DNA from: Cristatella mucedo
Taxonomy: Eukaryota > Bryozoa > Phylactolaemata > Cristatellidae
DNA: 64,000 nucleotides
Assembly: GCA_009760855.2 (NCBI GenBank)
Contig: WPIO01000007.1
Location: 5,018,501 to 5,082,500, forward strand
Direction: 5' to 3'
Both the position numbers and the translations under genes were made by a program. Within the stretch, counting starts at the first letter, position 1. Each line of letters starts with the position of its first letter. Under the pieces are notes generated by a model. That model made no database searches. It had not been told where the DNA came from and saw only the letters and a list, made by a program, of their open reading frames with translations. Below, one piece after another: positions 21,683-34,195 of the stretch.

Positions 21683-21774
21683 CTGCTCGCGGTAGCCGTC
21701 CTGCGTCAGTACATCGACAACGTCCACGCATCCGAGGACGCAGGATGTCGGATAAGACAGCTCGGCGCCGTCAT
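21683..21774 (-). CDS. TRIP4: TRIP4/ASC-1 exon, middle of ASCH domain
   Basis: A 92-nt exon encoding (D)DGAELSYPTSCVLGCVDVVD then VLTQDGYREQ. Human TRIP4 has DVEFPNDYPSGCLLGCVDLIDCLSQKQFKEQ here. The Gly-Cys-Val-Asp core is the most conserved part of the ASCH fold. The acceptor is TCGACGTTTGCAG (ends 21775) and the donor GTAACT starts at 21682. It enters in phase 1, completing the Asp codon begun at the end of the 59338 exon, and leaves in phase 0. The next upstream exon is 37.6 kb away. Codons are GC-ending like those of the other two exons, in contrast to the AT-richer surroundings. Confidence 0.93.
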
Positions 21775-23029
21775 CTGCAAACGTCGAAGATGCACGGAGC
21801 GTCACCGAATGCACGAGGCTGCACGGGTCGCCACTCAGCCAAGCCAGCCACTCCATGCTCCATGAGCAGTGGCAGTGGAGCAAATGGTTGACCGGCCTGA
21901 CATTGCAGAGAAGCTTCCCTCGAGGGCAGGGCTCGGTGGGTTCTGTGACAAACAAGCACGACTAGTGAGGGGAGATTCGGAGATTGACTGGCCCTGCTGC
22001 TGCTTCGACCTTCTCGACCAAGCGAGCAGCAGCAGCAGCGCCACCGACCGGCAGCAGCATCCCATTAGATGCTCACCAAACACACCTAGGTGGCCATTGT
22101 TGGCAGGCACAAAGTATTCCATAATGACCATTGTCTCCACCCACTGTCACAGACGACAGGAAATCTAGCTGCCGGGAGAACAATGCCATCGTAACTATCG
22201 GCAGGGATGCCCATGAAAGGCCACACTGTCCATTAGCCCCCGGCCCCGAAGCCTGAAAGGAGCTGCTGCACGGAGAGAAGAGAGGCCGCTGCCCGAGCGG
22301 GGCACACTTGCAGGAGCCGAGAGCATGCTTGGCCCTCGAGCTGCTCGAGGCGGCAGCGACGGTCCGAACCAAGCCAGCCTTGGCCCTCGACGGCTGGCTC
22401 GGTTCGGGGCAGTGCTGCCGCCTGCACCTGTGCAGTATCAGCGCTCTCCTACCTCTCTCCCTCCCCCTCTCATTCTTCTTCAGTTGCCCAGCAGGCTCTC
22501 GATCGCTCTACCACATACAGGGTGGCAGACAAGTGGCGGTGAGTCGGGTTTAGCGCAGATGAAGCTCGACAGAACCCTCGTCTATCTTTTGATCTCTCTC
22601 TCTCCCCCTGACTCTCTCTCTCTTTCTCGACAGAGTATTACATGCAGACATGACAACACCAACGGCTGAAAAGCTCTGCCCACCAAATCCTCACAGACCA
22701 AAACCAACCGAAACGAGGCCGTCAACGGGTGCTAGGCGCTGCCTGAAAATGCCGGCAAAGCAGCCGGCTTAGCCAGTGCACATGCTACGACTGCACAGCC
22801 AGATTAATCAAGACCAAGATAAATGAACAACAATGAAAGGCCGATTGGGCGATGGACAGTCCTTGTTCAACCTTAGCATGCATGGTTAGGGTTTCGGACA
22901 ATCAAATGAGAGTGATAGATTGATAGACAGGTAGATAGATAGACTTACAGACAATTAGACTGGCACACGGATGGATAGTTACTGTAGATGCATATGTTGC
23001 TAGATGGGGAGACGTGAAGGAGATACATA

Positions 23030-23068
23030 AGAGAGTGAGAGAGAGAGAGTGAGGGAGAGAGAGAGAGC

Positions 23069-23124
<56 letters not shown>
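23030..23124. repeat. (GA)n microsatellite
   Basis: GA array with GTGA, GCGA and GGGA variants on its left half, pure on the right. Confidence 0.95.
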
Positions 23125-23126
<2 letters not shown>

Positions 23127-23127
23127 T

Positions 23128-23205
23128 GAGACTCACGACCTTGGTCCCAAGGTCGTGAAAAGCAACCACCTAACCCAGTGTGCCATCACGGCACCTACAA
23201 TCGAG
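23128..23205 (-). mobile_element. SINE family B head fragment joined to (GA)n
   Basis: The minus strand reads the SINE B head (GGTGCCGTGATGGCACACTG..GGTTGCTTTTCACGACC) and stops near the B box, where the (GA)n array begins. The 3' half is absent. Confidence 0.45.
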
Positions 23206-23284
23206 CAGCTGCAGCCACCGGCTCGGCACAAGTCAATGGGAAATGAAACATCCGAAGTATCGGAACTCAAAGCAGGGGAATGCC

Positions 23285-24310
23285 ACACCAATCTAGGATT
23301 TTATTTTTATGCAGATGACACACAGCTGCACCAGTACGTCGATCATACCCTGCCTTTCACGATGTCGATCTCACTTAACTCACTTGCGGCATGTAGGCAG
23401 CATGCATTACTGACATTGGCACCTAGACAGCAGCAAACTTTCTCAAACCGAATGACGATAAAAACGCCTTACTAGTAATGTGCAAACCTGGTTACACAGA
23501 CATGGATAAACCTTGCCCTCACAATGGTCCCAGTCAGCATATTTCCTGTAGAGTCTGCGTGTAATCTGGGTGCCCTGTTCTAAAGTGATCTTTTACTAGA
23601 TGACCACATCAGCTCCAGTCGTCGAGTCTTCCTACTTTCAACTAGGCACCATTGCAAACATCCGGGGATAAGGATACCACAGCCTAGCTAGCCCCTGCAT
23701 TTGTGGCATCCCGTCGAGATTTCAATGAGCTACTACACGAAGGTCTCCCTGCATGCAAAAAAATACTTGCAGTTAATGAAAAAGTCTACAGCTAGGCTTT
23801 TCTGTCATGCCGGTCGCACCTGCCACATTACCCCACTTCTCAAAAATCTCTGCTGACTCCCCATCGTGAAGTGGTTCGACATCAAGCTCTGTTACTCAGC
23901 TCGAGATCAGTCCATTCTCTTGCTCCGGCATTTGCATCAGAAATACTTCCTTCTCAGGCTTCACATCTGTCTAAAGTCGTTTAGCTGTGCCCCTAACCAG
24001 CCTCACACACTTTTGGAGACCGAGACCGGTTCTCATGCTCCCAAAGCCTAGAGCCAACTCCTGCCGTCACAGAGATGCACCCACTGACTCGGCAGAATTC
24101 GAAAAGAAGCTAAAAAACCCATCTCCCTCATAGCATTTGCTTCATCAATGCAAATTGTTCTTTGTGTGCTAATGGATGCTAATATTCGCACGAGTTATCA
24201 TTAGTCAGTTAAACTGCTTTCTTTCCAGCCCATGTAAAGTGCCTAGACAGAAATTTAGCTCTCCCAGGGTGCAGTACAAATGTCATATTACTATTATTAT
24301 CATTATCGTT
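23285..24310 (+). mobile_element. LINE family A copy (L2/CR1-like), 5'-truncated, decayed
   Basis: It starts in the reverse transcriptase palm (FYFYADDTQLHQY, YADD motif at about 23307-23318). It continues through LLLDDHIS, STARLFCHAGRTCHITPLL and the C-terminal region, with several frame changes and stops. It ends with the family A tail (GTGCCTAGACAGAAATTTAGC..CCCAGGGTGC) and ATT-rich repeats near 24290. Strongly diverged from the younger copies. Confidence 0.8.
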
Positions 24311-26282
24311 GCTTGCAACTGTTTCCAATATAATCAGAGGGTCAATAATGTAGGCAGGCGGCGCTTGATTCTACATCCCAACGGCATCTGCCAGCAGCAG
24401 TGTAACAGATTTCAGCTTGTAGCTTTGCAAGCGGGAGCAGTTTTTCGGTTTTCCCCATTCTTTTGCCAAGTCCAAGGTGCTGTGACCATCGCGGCCTTCA
24501 ATCGCAGGCGCCGTGAATCGGCAGGCAGGCGCAAGCCAAACGAAATGAGTTGTACCTCGGGTAGGCGCAGCCTTCGACCGTTCGACTGAGCAGCTACTAT
24601 CACTGCCAAGGCACGACAGGCCCCGTGGATCCACTACCGAATTTGCCACCAATCCAGAGACCACTTACCAATTATACCGACAGGCATAGAACAAAGGAGG
24701 GGGAGTAAGGACAAAGCAGGGCCGGACAGGATAGGACAGGACAGTGAAGTCAGCCCAGCAGGCAACGCAGTGCCGTCATCATCTGGTGCCACCAACCACC
24801 TGCAGCCACCGACCATCTATAGCTGGTTTTCGTTTCCACGGACTCTAAGCCCCGTCAGGGGGAATGCCTGAATCGGCCTAGCCCGATGACACTAAGGATG
24901 AGTGCATCGTCGGGGAGCTTTTTCTCAGCCACGGCTTCGTGCTTCGCAGGGGAAACCAGGAAGAATAGCCAGTCGGAGGATTTCCGGCATGGGAGGGGGA
25001 GGAGGCACTGGGCGAATAATTATGCAGGATGCCACAGAGTGGTCCGTCCACAATTCTTTTGTGGTATCCCAACCGTGACCAGCCATTCTGCTTAAGCCCA
25101 AGTACCACCACAGAGGAGTGGAAGGGGTTAGACCTGCGAACCAATCTCCAGGTTAAGTGCTAGTCAGCTGCTGAACTTAAACCAATCGGCACGCTAGGTG
25201 CCGTCTAGTCAGCCGGTCCTAGATTCTCGGTGCCACAAGGAAATACATCAGTAGCTGAGTTCAGCTACTGAGAGAGGTCCTGACTGCCGCAAGCAGCCAG
25301 CCTCCGAGCACCTGCTTGCTACCGAGACTCCTCCCCCTGACCCCCTTCCGAGCAGCTCAGCATCGGTGCAGCTCAGAGCTGCAGACCATTTTCCTTGCTT
25401 GCTCCGTTGGCCCATTGTGCCACTGTCAGGCAATTGTAAGACTGCGTGAAACAATTGTCCTCCGTCCAAGAAGAAAGGAGTGGGGGAGAATCACGTGGCA
25501 GCACGTCCATGTCAACATTAGGAAGACGGCAGCTCTGGTCTGGTAAGAGATTAAGCTGATTTGTGAGGCTGCTTCCAGCTACTGCCGAACTCAGGGCAGA
25601 AAAAACGGCTGAGCCACAATTATCTGGCAGTGGCGTGCGTACGGCATACAGGGCCGGCACCCACTACCTAAAAATGACAGTCTCCACAAAAATGGCGGCT
25701 GTTAGCCGCCTCGGCACAGTGCCGTGCCTGCACAGGAAAGCCAACTGACCACGCATACACACGGCCTGCCGAAGAGCTTCCGAAAGCTGGATAGCCGGCG
25801 GCCTCCGACTGCCGGCTCCCCGATTGCTAACAAGGAAAAGGCTAGAATTACAGATGCCAGAGTGCTCTTCGCAGCTGCCGATATTTATTTGTATAAGGAC
25901 AAGGACCTTTTGACGACCAGTCCTCGGCCTAGGCTGCAGCCAGCCAGCGGCACCGGCTGGCATTCCCAACCTCTGCAGGCAGGAGTGCTGCTGGCCGCAC
26001 GGCCGCCTGCGCAGCTGCCCAGTCAGTGTCGGCTCCTCGAGGCACAGCTAGCAAGCCAGCAAGCCACTGCAGCCAGACGTCAGCCTCGAAGTGCGAGTAG
26101 TCTCTGCTGAAACCTGATCGCTCCTGCCTCTCGTGCTCGCATGCTGCCTGCCATGCACAAAGGGCGCTGGCTGTACAGAGCGACCGACTCGTGAAATTGC
26201 TGAATGCCTGGTGGAGGCACACAACCGATCTGCCAAGCGGAGCTAGCGAGCAAAGCAGCAGCAAGGGAAGAAACATGCCGAC

Positions 26283-26611
26283 AGCAAGACAAGGAGGGAA
26301 GAGAAGGAGGGAAGAGAAAGAGGGAGGAGGAGGGAGCAGAAGGAGGGAGGAGAAGGAGGGAGGAGGAGGGAGCAGAAGGAGGGAGCAGAAGGAGGGAGGA
26401 GGAGGGAAGAGGAGGAGGGAGAAGGAGGGAAGAGAAGGAGGGAGGAGAAGGAGGGAGGAGGAAGAGGGAGGAGAAAGAGGGAGGAAGACGGAGCAGAAGG
26501 AGGGAGGAGGAGGGAAGGGAAGGAGGGAAGAGGAGGAGGGAAGGGGGGAGGGAAGAGGAGGAGGGAAGAGGAGGAGGGAAGAGGAGGAGGGAGTAGGAGG
26601 AGGAAAAAGGA
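26283..26611. repeat. Polypurine minisatellite (GGAGGGA/GGAAGAG type)
   Basis: About 330 bp in which the plus strand is almost purely A and G, built from variants of GGAGGGAAGA and GGAGGAGGGA. Pyrimidines occur only as isolated C or T. Long frames over it on either strand are artefacts. Confidence 0.95.
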
Positions 26612-29600
26612 TGCCATCGACGAGGCTGCAGCAGACGGCACGAGGAGCTGGAGAAAGAGGAGGAAGAGCAGGAGGAAAGAAAGGGTAAGCAAAGGGGGTG
26701 TTGTGTGGGAAGAGCAGCGATCGGCCGAGTCCGGTTAGGTTTTCTTAAGGCAGTGGAGTAACTGGAGACTGGTATTGACACGACTTCTAATGAAAACAAA
26801 AAACGAACACGAAGACAAACATCAGCAAGCTGCGACAGGCTTCCATCTGCATGCCGACACAAGCTGACAGCACAAATCAGCTGCTCCATTATCCACTCCA
26901 GTCCGGCTGCTTGCTCTGCACTGACTAGTCGCAGGATCAATTTAGCCGAGAAGCTTTTCCGAAGGAAAACCGACGACGGTCTAAGAGCGTCAGCTTTCAC
27001 TGTGGTGGGGGGAGGGGGGGGTCAAGGATTTCAGCAGACCGGCAGTGCCATACCGGCCGAAAGATTAGGCGCCCTTAAGGACAAAGTGGCCAGAATCGAT
27101 CGACATACGTTTGGTTGGAGTCGTGCAGACCAACGAGACACAAGTTTCCTCGATTTATCAACCACAGGCTCAGAAAGGGGGGAGTACAGTACTCCACGGA
27201 GCTCAAACAAAGAAAAAGAGTGCTTGTAACTGCTCGCAATCTCTGCCTGAATTGAATGACAATCTCCTTTAACTCGATGCTCATGCGACTGGCAGTAGAA
27301 GGGACAATGCCGCTGTCTGCCGAGTACCCAAAAGCGGCCATCCTTACTCGCCACACTCTGTGGCAATGACTGTGCCGCATGTTGGGGGCTCCCTGTTCCG
27401 AGCGAGGGTTGAAAGCAAGCACGGTCACAGATGATGACAGGACCTTCGATTTGACAGTCGCAACACTGAACTCGATGCTCCAGCAGCCGACAGGCTAGCT
27501 AGATGTTGAGCCGAGGGCAGGGCTAGCAGCCACTGCACATACTCAGTGTGGAGCCCTGGCCAGGACACGTGGCCAACAATCGCTTCGACACCACAAAGAC
27601 TTGGCCACCGCCGGCACTACCCTCTGGTGGTGCCTGCTTCTGCTGGCCGGCACCGGGAAGCCGAGCAGCTGGCGGAACGGCAGCAGCAGCAGCATCAACA
27701 GCAGCCAGCGATAGGAGGCACATTCACACCCTCCAACTTTCGACAGCCACAAGGCTGAGTCTGGCAGAAAAGCTGGAAGCCGGTTGGTGCAAGCTGATGC
27801 TCTGTGGATCGGCTCGCACACAAACTGGCGGCTGTGGCCCGGATCGATGGTACTGAAAGGATTGCAATGCGGGCAAGGCACAGTCATCATCATCAGCAGA
27901 AGCAGCAAGGGCAGGGGTGCAGAGCTTCAGGGCAGAAGTAGTCGGTGCAATCAAACTCGGTCACCATGACTACGCAAGACCTACGATCAGCAAGCCTCCA
28001 TGGGGAACTACAATCAGCTGCCTCCTCCTCCTCCTCCCCCCCCCCCCGATGCATGGGGGGTTGGGAGCAGTGCAGTGCAGTGCAGTGTCGAGGCAGCTTC
28101 CTTGCCGTCATCAGGCTCAGCAGCCGGCTACCAAGATCTGTAGGGGGCGATGTTTTCTCTGCTCATTATCATAGATAACATCGTTTCATAGATTGCTGTC
28201 CATGAGTTTGCACATGTAATACAAACAGTATTGACACAGGCCAGTGGGTGATGCCAGTGGGTTGTATGGGCTGCTCGGTGGCCACGCTAGATAAAGCAGT
28301 GCTGTGCAAGACGCTAGCCGGGCATCGCACAGGTGGGTTCAGCTCAGTGTTCACTGCGAGCCCAGCCACTGCCACAGTCGTTGCTGCCTGAGCCCAGTGG
28401 GTGGGCTAGACAGATAGTGCGCTAGATCTGCTGATTGCTTGGCTGCCACTGCACCGTCCAGCAGGCGACGAGATGGCAAGGCTGGCATCGTGCTGCCCTC
28501 CGATCGTTGGCAACCAACACTCGTGCAAGGGTAGAGGCACGAGGCAGCAGCAGCAGAGCCAAGTCTTGGAGCCGGCAGCTCTTCGGTGGTAGGAAGGCTG
28601 GCCTAGGGCAGCATCGCCCCCAGCTAAATTCTCAACCAATGCTGGCCGGACTAGTTTTCAAGGGCAAACGTAAGCTGACACGTAGGTACAGCCCCTCGAA
28701 GCAAGTAATGAATCAGGGGCTGCCTTGAGTCTATCCAGTATCCAGAAACCCCCCTCAGTGACCAGGTCTGGTCCGAAAGGAAATTCCTATAATCATGACT
28801 CAGATCTCAATGGATACATCCTCGTGTTAGCTGGCAGTGGGTGAGGGGTCGGCTGGACTCCCAGATAGCGCAGCTGCACGAACTGCTATCTTGCAGATGT
28901 GGGAGCTCGCACCTTGCACGACCGCCATATTTGTAAAACCGTGGTCTTTAGGCAGGCTTTACACAACACCCGAAACTCACATCTCGAGGAGCTGGTGCCA
29001 GATGACCGCCCCGGTGATTAGTAGGTAGTGGAAGACTTCGCGTGCCCTGTTTTCGAGGCCAGTTTATGTGGTAGTGAGTTCATGCTATGAACTTAAGCAT
29101 TTCAATAATGGACATGCTGCTTCCATTACATCTGACCGGCTCATGACGACAGAGACTGGCAAGGAAAACATGCTGCTTAGAGAGTCGCCTGTCAAAAAGA
29201 AGCTCTCGGAAGCAAAGTATTTCTGCTCTAAACAAACATTTCTTGGCCAAGGAAAACGACACATACCCAAGCGGTAATTGGAGCAACAAAATTAGCACAG
29301 GTTGGACATAATTATTACTACCATGGTGCTATTAGTTCTCGAGCAAGTCATTATTAGTACTTCGGAGAAAGTCATTATAAATATTTTGGAGCATGGCAGT
29401 GTCCTAACTAAAGAGGTAAACTCAACGATCGAAGTATATTAACCTTGCCCAGCCTCGGCCACCGGCACGCACGGAGCTGTGGGGCACCGTAGTAGCTGCT
29501 TTACTTGATTAGCCACAATCGGTGTACATGTATAGCTTAGTTGTTTCACCAATGGGGCAAACTGATTTTGATTGTCTTCACCTGATTAACCCATTAAAAA

Positions 29601-29682
29601 AGCTAGATTTGTTAGTCCATTTGTTCGTCCCTGTCGTCAAATTTATATCGAGTCCTTCGTGAGGTAGTTATAGTCATACAAG

Positions 29683-29757
29683 AAGCGCCTAGAAAGAGAT
29701 CAAGTTCTCTGAGGGCGCTTTATCAAGTGCATTATTATTATTATTATTATTATTATT
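29683..29757 (+). mobile_element. LINE family A tail-only copy
   Basis: Only the last 75 bp of the family are present: AGCGCCTAGAAAGAGATC then AAGTTCTCTGAGGGCGCTTT and an (ATT)8 tail. Nothing upstream resembles the LINE coding region. Confidence 0.75.
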
Positions 29758-29949
29758 AACAAGGATGCAACAATGATGAATGTCAAAAGGGGAAGGTAAT
29801 TTACTAATTTGCACGAGCAGCTGCAATGCGCACTTCCACAGTTGACATCGAACACTGGAATGCTAGAACTTGACACTGAAACTGGTTAGAACTTTTAGGG
29901 TTTTCAGAGGGTGGCCGTAGCATTCCAGCAGCTTGCGATTGGAGCTTTT

Positions 29950-30032
29950 CGTTGCAGCAAATGTAAAGCGCCTAGAAAGAGATTGATTTCTCTGATGGCA
30001 CTATGTCAAATGTATTATTATTATTATTATTC
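29950..30032 (+). mobile_element. LINE family A tail-only copy
   Basis: It has GCAGCAAATGTAAAGCGCC followed by the hairpin and an (ATT)6 tail, about 80 bp in total, 200 bp from the previous tail-only copy. Confidence 0.75.
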
Positions 30033-30453
30033 CTGTGCTTCTAAGATTGAGCTTGGCATAGCTGAGTTGGTATATTGGAAAACCGCCCGGTATTTGTAAA
30101 GTGCGAGCTTTTTTAAATAGATGCGAATAAATTATAGGCTCTAAGTTTGTGACCGGTACATTTGTTGAATGACTACCAATCAAGATCCAGCAAGAGCTGA
30201 AAGAAAGGCGTTCTTGCCAGTAACAGCAGGCCAGAGAGAGCACGCTGAACGGCAGCTGCAGAAGCTACAAGAAGGAGCCGTACATTCACCCCAGTGATAA
30301 TGCTCCGGAGAGACTGAGGAAGGAGCAGAAATACGAAACTGTTCGTCACTTTCGCAAGCAACGACAGCCACCCGGGAGAGTCGCTAGACAAGGCTGCTGA
30401 ACCGCTTGCTTCAGAAGTTAACACTAGAGGGCTCAGAAGTTGTTGTCACTTGA

Positions 30454-30489
30454 GTCGGCACATTGTGACTTGTGTCACAATGTGCCGAC
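30454..30489. other. Perfect 16-bp hairpin with 4-base loop
   Basis: GTCGGCACATTGTGAC (30454-30469), loop TTGT, then the exact complement (30474-30489). It is not part of a recognised transposon. Confidence 0.8.
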
Positions 30490-30944
30490 CCCACCGCCCA
30501 TTTTCCAGCCTGTGAGGCAGATGGTCGCCACGGTCAGAACCTGCAGCAACAACATTCAGTATTCGCTTCGGTGTTGTGTTTATCTATTGTACAACCAGAT
30601 ATACAAGTCAACTACTTGTGTAGCATTCGGCGTTGGGGCAACGCAATAGCTCGATCACGGGTCGCAGCAGCACAAGAGTCATAGCTGCCAAAAGACAAAG
30701 CCGATCGCAAGAAAAGCAGTCGAACGAGCACTCAAGACCAGCACGACAAGATGCACGGCGCTGCGCTGCTACTGCTGCTGCAAATCGAAGCAAACAGGCC
30801 ACAACGGCAGCTGTTTGAGTTTCAGCACTGCTGCACCGAGAACCTCACATACAGTGGTCGGAAGTTGACCGTGGCAAGTCGAAGAGACTAGGTGCATTCG
30901 AGACAGTAGCCCAGCCGAGCCCACCTAGCTGCCGTCTATGTAAA

Positions 30945-31925
30945 GTAAAGCAACGTATCTCCGTCTGCAACTCCACAAAGCCACAGAGGCTATGTGGGTG
31001 TTACGCAGGAGAATTTTGCGTACTGCACTCACAGACTAAGCGGCTTTCGGTACGCATTCGGTAGCCAACAGACTTCATCTCACACAACAAAAAGAAAGTG
31101 GGAAGCATAGCAGTCAGGAGGACAGTCGAGGTAATGAGTCACGTGGAAGTAGCAGCCCAGGACCGCTGGAAAGGACGAGCCATAGTCAGCAGCAAGAGAG
31201 TAGCTGTCGTTGCATAAGAATTATGGAAGCGACTTTCACAGTCTAGGACCTGCAGAGCTAAAGCTTCTGTCGCCAATGGTCTTTTAGCGGACGAATAGAA
31301 CAGATAATTTATTGTCCATAAGGACCTGAGGGCACGAAGAGGCTGAAACTGGTGCAGCAGTTCAGCTTGGTATGGAAGATCCAAGCCATGGCGGGCCTTG
31401 TGGGTCAGCGTAAGAACTCTGCTCTGTATCTGTTGATCAACCTGCAGCCATTGTAGCTCTTTTAGCAAAGGAGACTCGTGGTCAAACCTCTGGAACTTGA
31501 AAACTAGCCTTGCAGCCATATTCATGGCCAGGTGCAGTGGCCTAGTTGCTTCTTTGGTAGCCCAGCCAAAAGGGAATTACAATAATCAAGCCGAGACTGA
31601 ACTAAGGAGCTAGTTAAGTTTTTTGCAAGCCACTGTGGAAGAGAGCTCCTAATCTTTGATAGGGATCGGACGTGATGGCTAGCTGTAGAAGCAGTCTTCT
31701 GAATGAAGCTTTTAAAATTTATGCAGCTGTCGAAAACGACACCTAAATTTCGACCACGTGGTGATTGGTCGCACAATAGCATCACTTATTAGAAGAGCAA
31801 AGCTTTTTAATCCAGCCACACGCTTATGGTGTCTTGTGGGTGTGAGCAGCAGTTTGATTTTATCGTCATTTAGTTTCAAGAAGTCTACCGACATGCAGGA
31901 TCGAATGTCTGACAGCTGCTCGGCC
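30945..31925 (-). mobile_element. LINE family B copy, 5'-truncated
   Basis: On the minus strand it encodes SDIRSCMS..FLKLNDDK, then NLGVVFDSCINF, SSLVQSRLDYCNSLLAGLPK, the ARLVF..LLKELQWLQV region, and the C-terminus with 3' UTR ending in TTAC repeats (about 30945). This is the C-terminal half of an L2/CR1-type reverse transcriptase. Frames break at about 31,790 and 31,525. It is the longest family B copy here. Confidence 0.85.
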
Positions 31926-33899
31926 CTCTGGCCACGTTTTGGCCGGCACAAGTGGCAGCCAGCTAGGCAACACTTCATACAGCTGACAGCCAGCATCATC
32001 TGCTCCGGGCAACCGTCAAACAGAAGCCCTGCTGAGCCTGGCAAAAAACGGCTGGCTTCCTCTGATGCTCAAGCCAGTGGCTCAGGCAAAGTCTTAGCAG
32101 GCAATAGCAGGTGCTAGATGTGTTTACTACCTGGCGACTACCCAAAAAGGTGAGGGGAAGGTACACCAAGACGCCAGTGCATTCTAGCCTGTACCGGCAG
32201 CTCAAAGGGGTGCAAGGCGACACTTAGCTGCAGCTGCACCGCCGGAAGCCGGGCTGCAGCAGGCAGCTTCGCCGGCTGCAGCCCGCCCCTCGCTGGAAGA
32301 CTCGAGTCCGAGGTATGACCACCTAGGCCGGCGCTCTCACCGGCCACTGCGCAGTCGCCTCCGACGCACGTGCGTGTGTGTGCAGAGCGAGAGCAGTGCC
32401 AGGTCAGGCCACTTTTTCCCATGGCACGACTCCTTGCAGCAATTTCCCTTAAGGAGGTTTAAGGGAGCCCTGACAGTGAGTGATTCAAACCACACATATA
32501 GATCATTCCGACTACCAGCATTTGAGGGCTTGGCCTGTGGCTTCAGCAAGGACTTCGGCTGTGGTGGGTGAGCAGCCAGTTCAACTCAACGGTACAGTAA
32601 CCGATCGTCTGGGAAACTGCTGTCACAACGACGTGGTGAGAAGGGCCCCCCATGGATGAATGCTGCCATCGATCGACCGACCGAACCTCCGCGGTCTGCA
32701 AGCTGCTTAACAACGTCCTTTTGAGGCAGCCACACCAGTTGAGCTAGCAGTACTTCGTGGTGGTGACGCCTGGCAGCTGGTTCATTAAATGAGCATTGGC
32801 AAAGCAACAGGTGGGACTGTCCCACGTCGGGTGCCAGTCCCAAATCGTTCGATCAGTCCACGGCCACCACAGTCGGTGTGTGTGTGCCAGCAGGCTCATT
32901 ATCGCCCCCTCCTCTAGCTTCGGCCTAGCACCCCTGACAGCCCACGGAGCCAAGCGCTTCCTGCTTGCCGACTAGGCTTGCTGCATCAAGCGAGCCCACG
33001 GTCAGGGCAGCCGAAGTTGCTTTCAACTCTTGCGACCGATCTCTAGTGTGTTGCACGCACAAGTTCGGGAAGGACTGAGGAACTGTCTACTGCTGCACGA
33101 GGTGGCACTAGCTCCCTCTCTCCTTTGATTTTGCCTTTGAAGTGCTATTAGTGATTTCAAGAAAATTACCGGCCAACCTTAGTTCAGAAGCTCAAAAGTA
33201 TACACTCCATATAGTCCTAAAAACCAATACCCCAATGGGCAACGTGCATTAGCCTCTCGGCTCTGGTGGTACACACTCCACGTTTAAGCTAAGTAGCTCA
33301 TGAGCAGTTTTTATTTCGCTTACTCATCAAATGCACTATGCACACGATGCACTTCGGTTTTGATGGTCTAGACGAGGCACACTGAGAGGCCTAGCATGCA
33401 GGACTTCGCAGACAGCACCAAGGGATTCTCTCTGCTACAATCCAGACAGGTTGCAACATTGCCTACATAAACCGCACCAGCAGTCTGTCAGATTTTTTTG
33501 TTGTTGCACAGGACCTTACAGACAGCACATTTGGCAAATAAATCTGACCAACAAGGCCGGTGCCGAATTGCACAATCGAACTGTCGACCGCGAAGCCCCG
33601 GCTACAGAGGGCTGGTGTAGTAAGTCAAGTAAGGGATTATGCAAGAATACAAGAACTATTTAAGATTCGCATCCTCAGCAGCCAGCCCACAATCTCAGGT
33701 ATTCGTAATACTATACTAATAAGACATTTGCACCCTCACGGAACTAGATCTCTCCCTATGCACTTCAAATATGCTTCACAGGAAGCTCACGACCAGCCTT
33801 AATAGCCGGGGGCCAGCCACGGCTGTCACCAAGTGGCCACATTTGACTCAAATAAGTGGGGGGGGGATTAACAACCTGCCCACGATCGGTTTAACAGTG

Positions 33900-34195
33900 G
33901 ACCAACCTCGAGTACCTTGGAGACCGTGCCTCAGTTCATATGCTCTCAAAAGCCTGGAACTTGCTGTCGACTGCAATCTAAACCTTCCCTGACTTGAAGA
34001 CTTATTAAAAAAAGAAGTCAATGAACCAACATGTTCCTCACAGCACTTTCGCCGTCAGTAGTTGTCCTCTTGAATGTATCGAGATTTCGCATATTTCATC
34101 AGCAATCAAGTGACACGCTTCCTTTCGAGCATATGCAGTGCCCAGAAAAAGATTTATTTCTCCTAGGGTGCTACACACGTTTCTTATTATTACTG
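33900..34195 (+). mobile_element. LINE family A fragment with tail
   Basis: It encodes decayed VPWRPCLSSYALKSLELA, matching the ..GDRAFSSYAPKAWNSLP C-terminus of the younger copies, and ends with the tail CAGTGCCCAGAAAAAGATTT..CCTAGGGTGC and ATT repeats. Confidence 0.65.

Noticed and set aside
26080-27000. 306-codon minus frame and plus Arg/Glu/Gly frames
   Set aside because: They read the polypurine minisatellite; no conserved segment is present.
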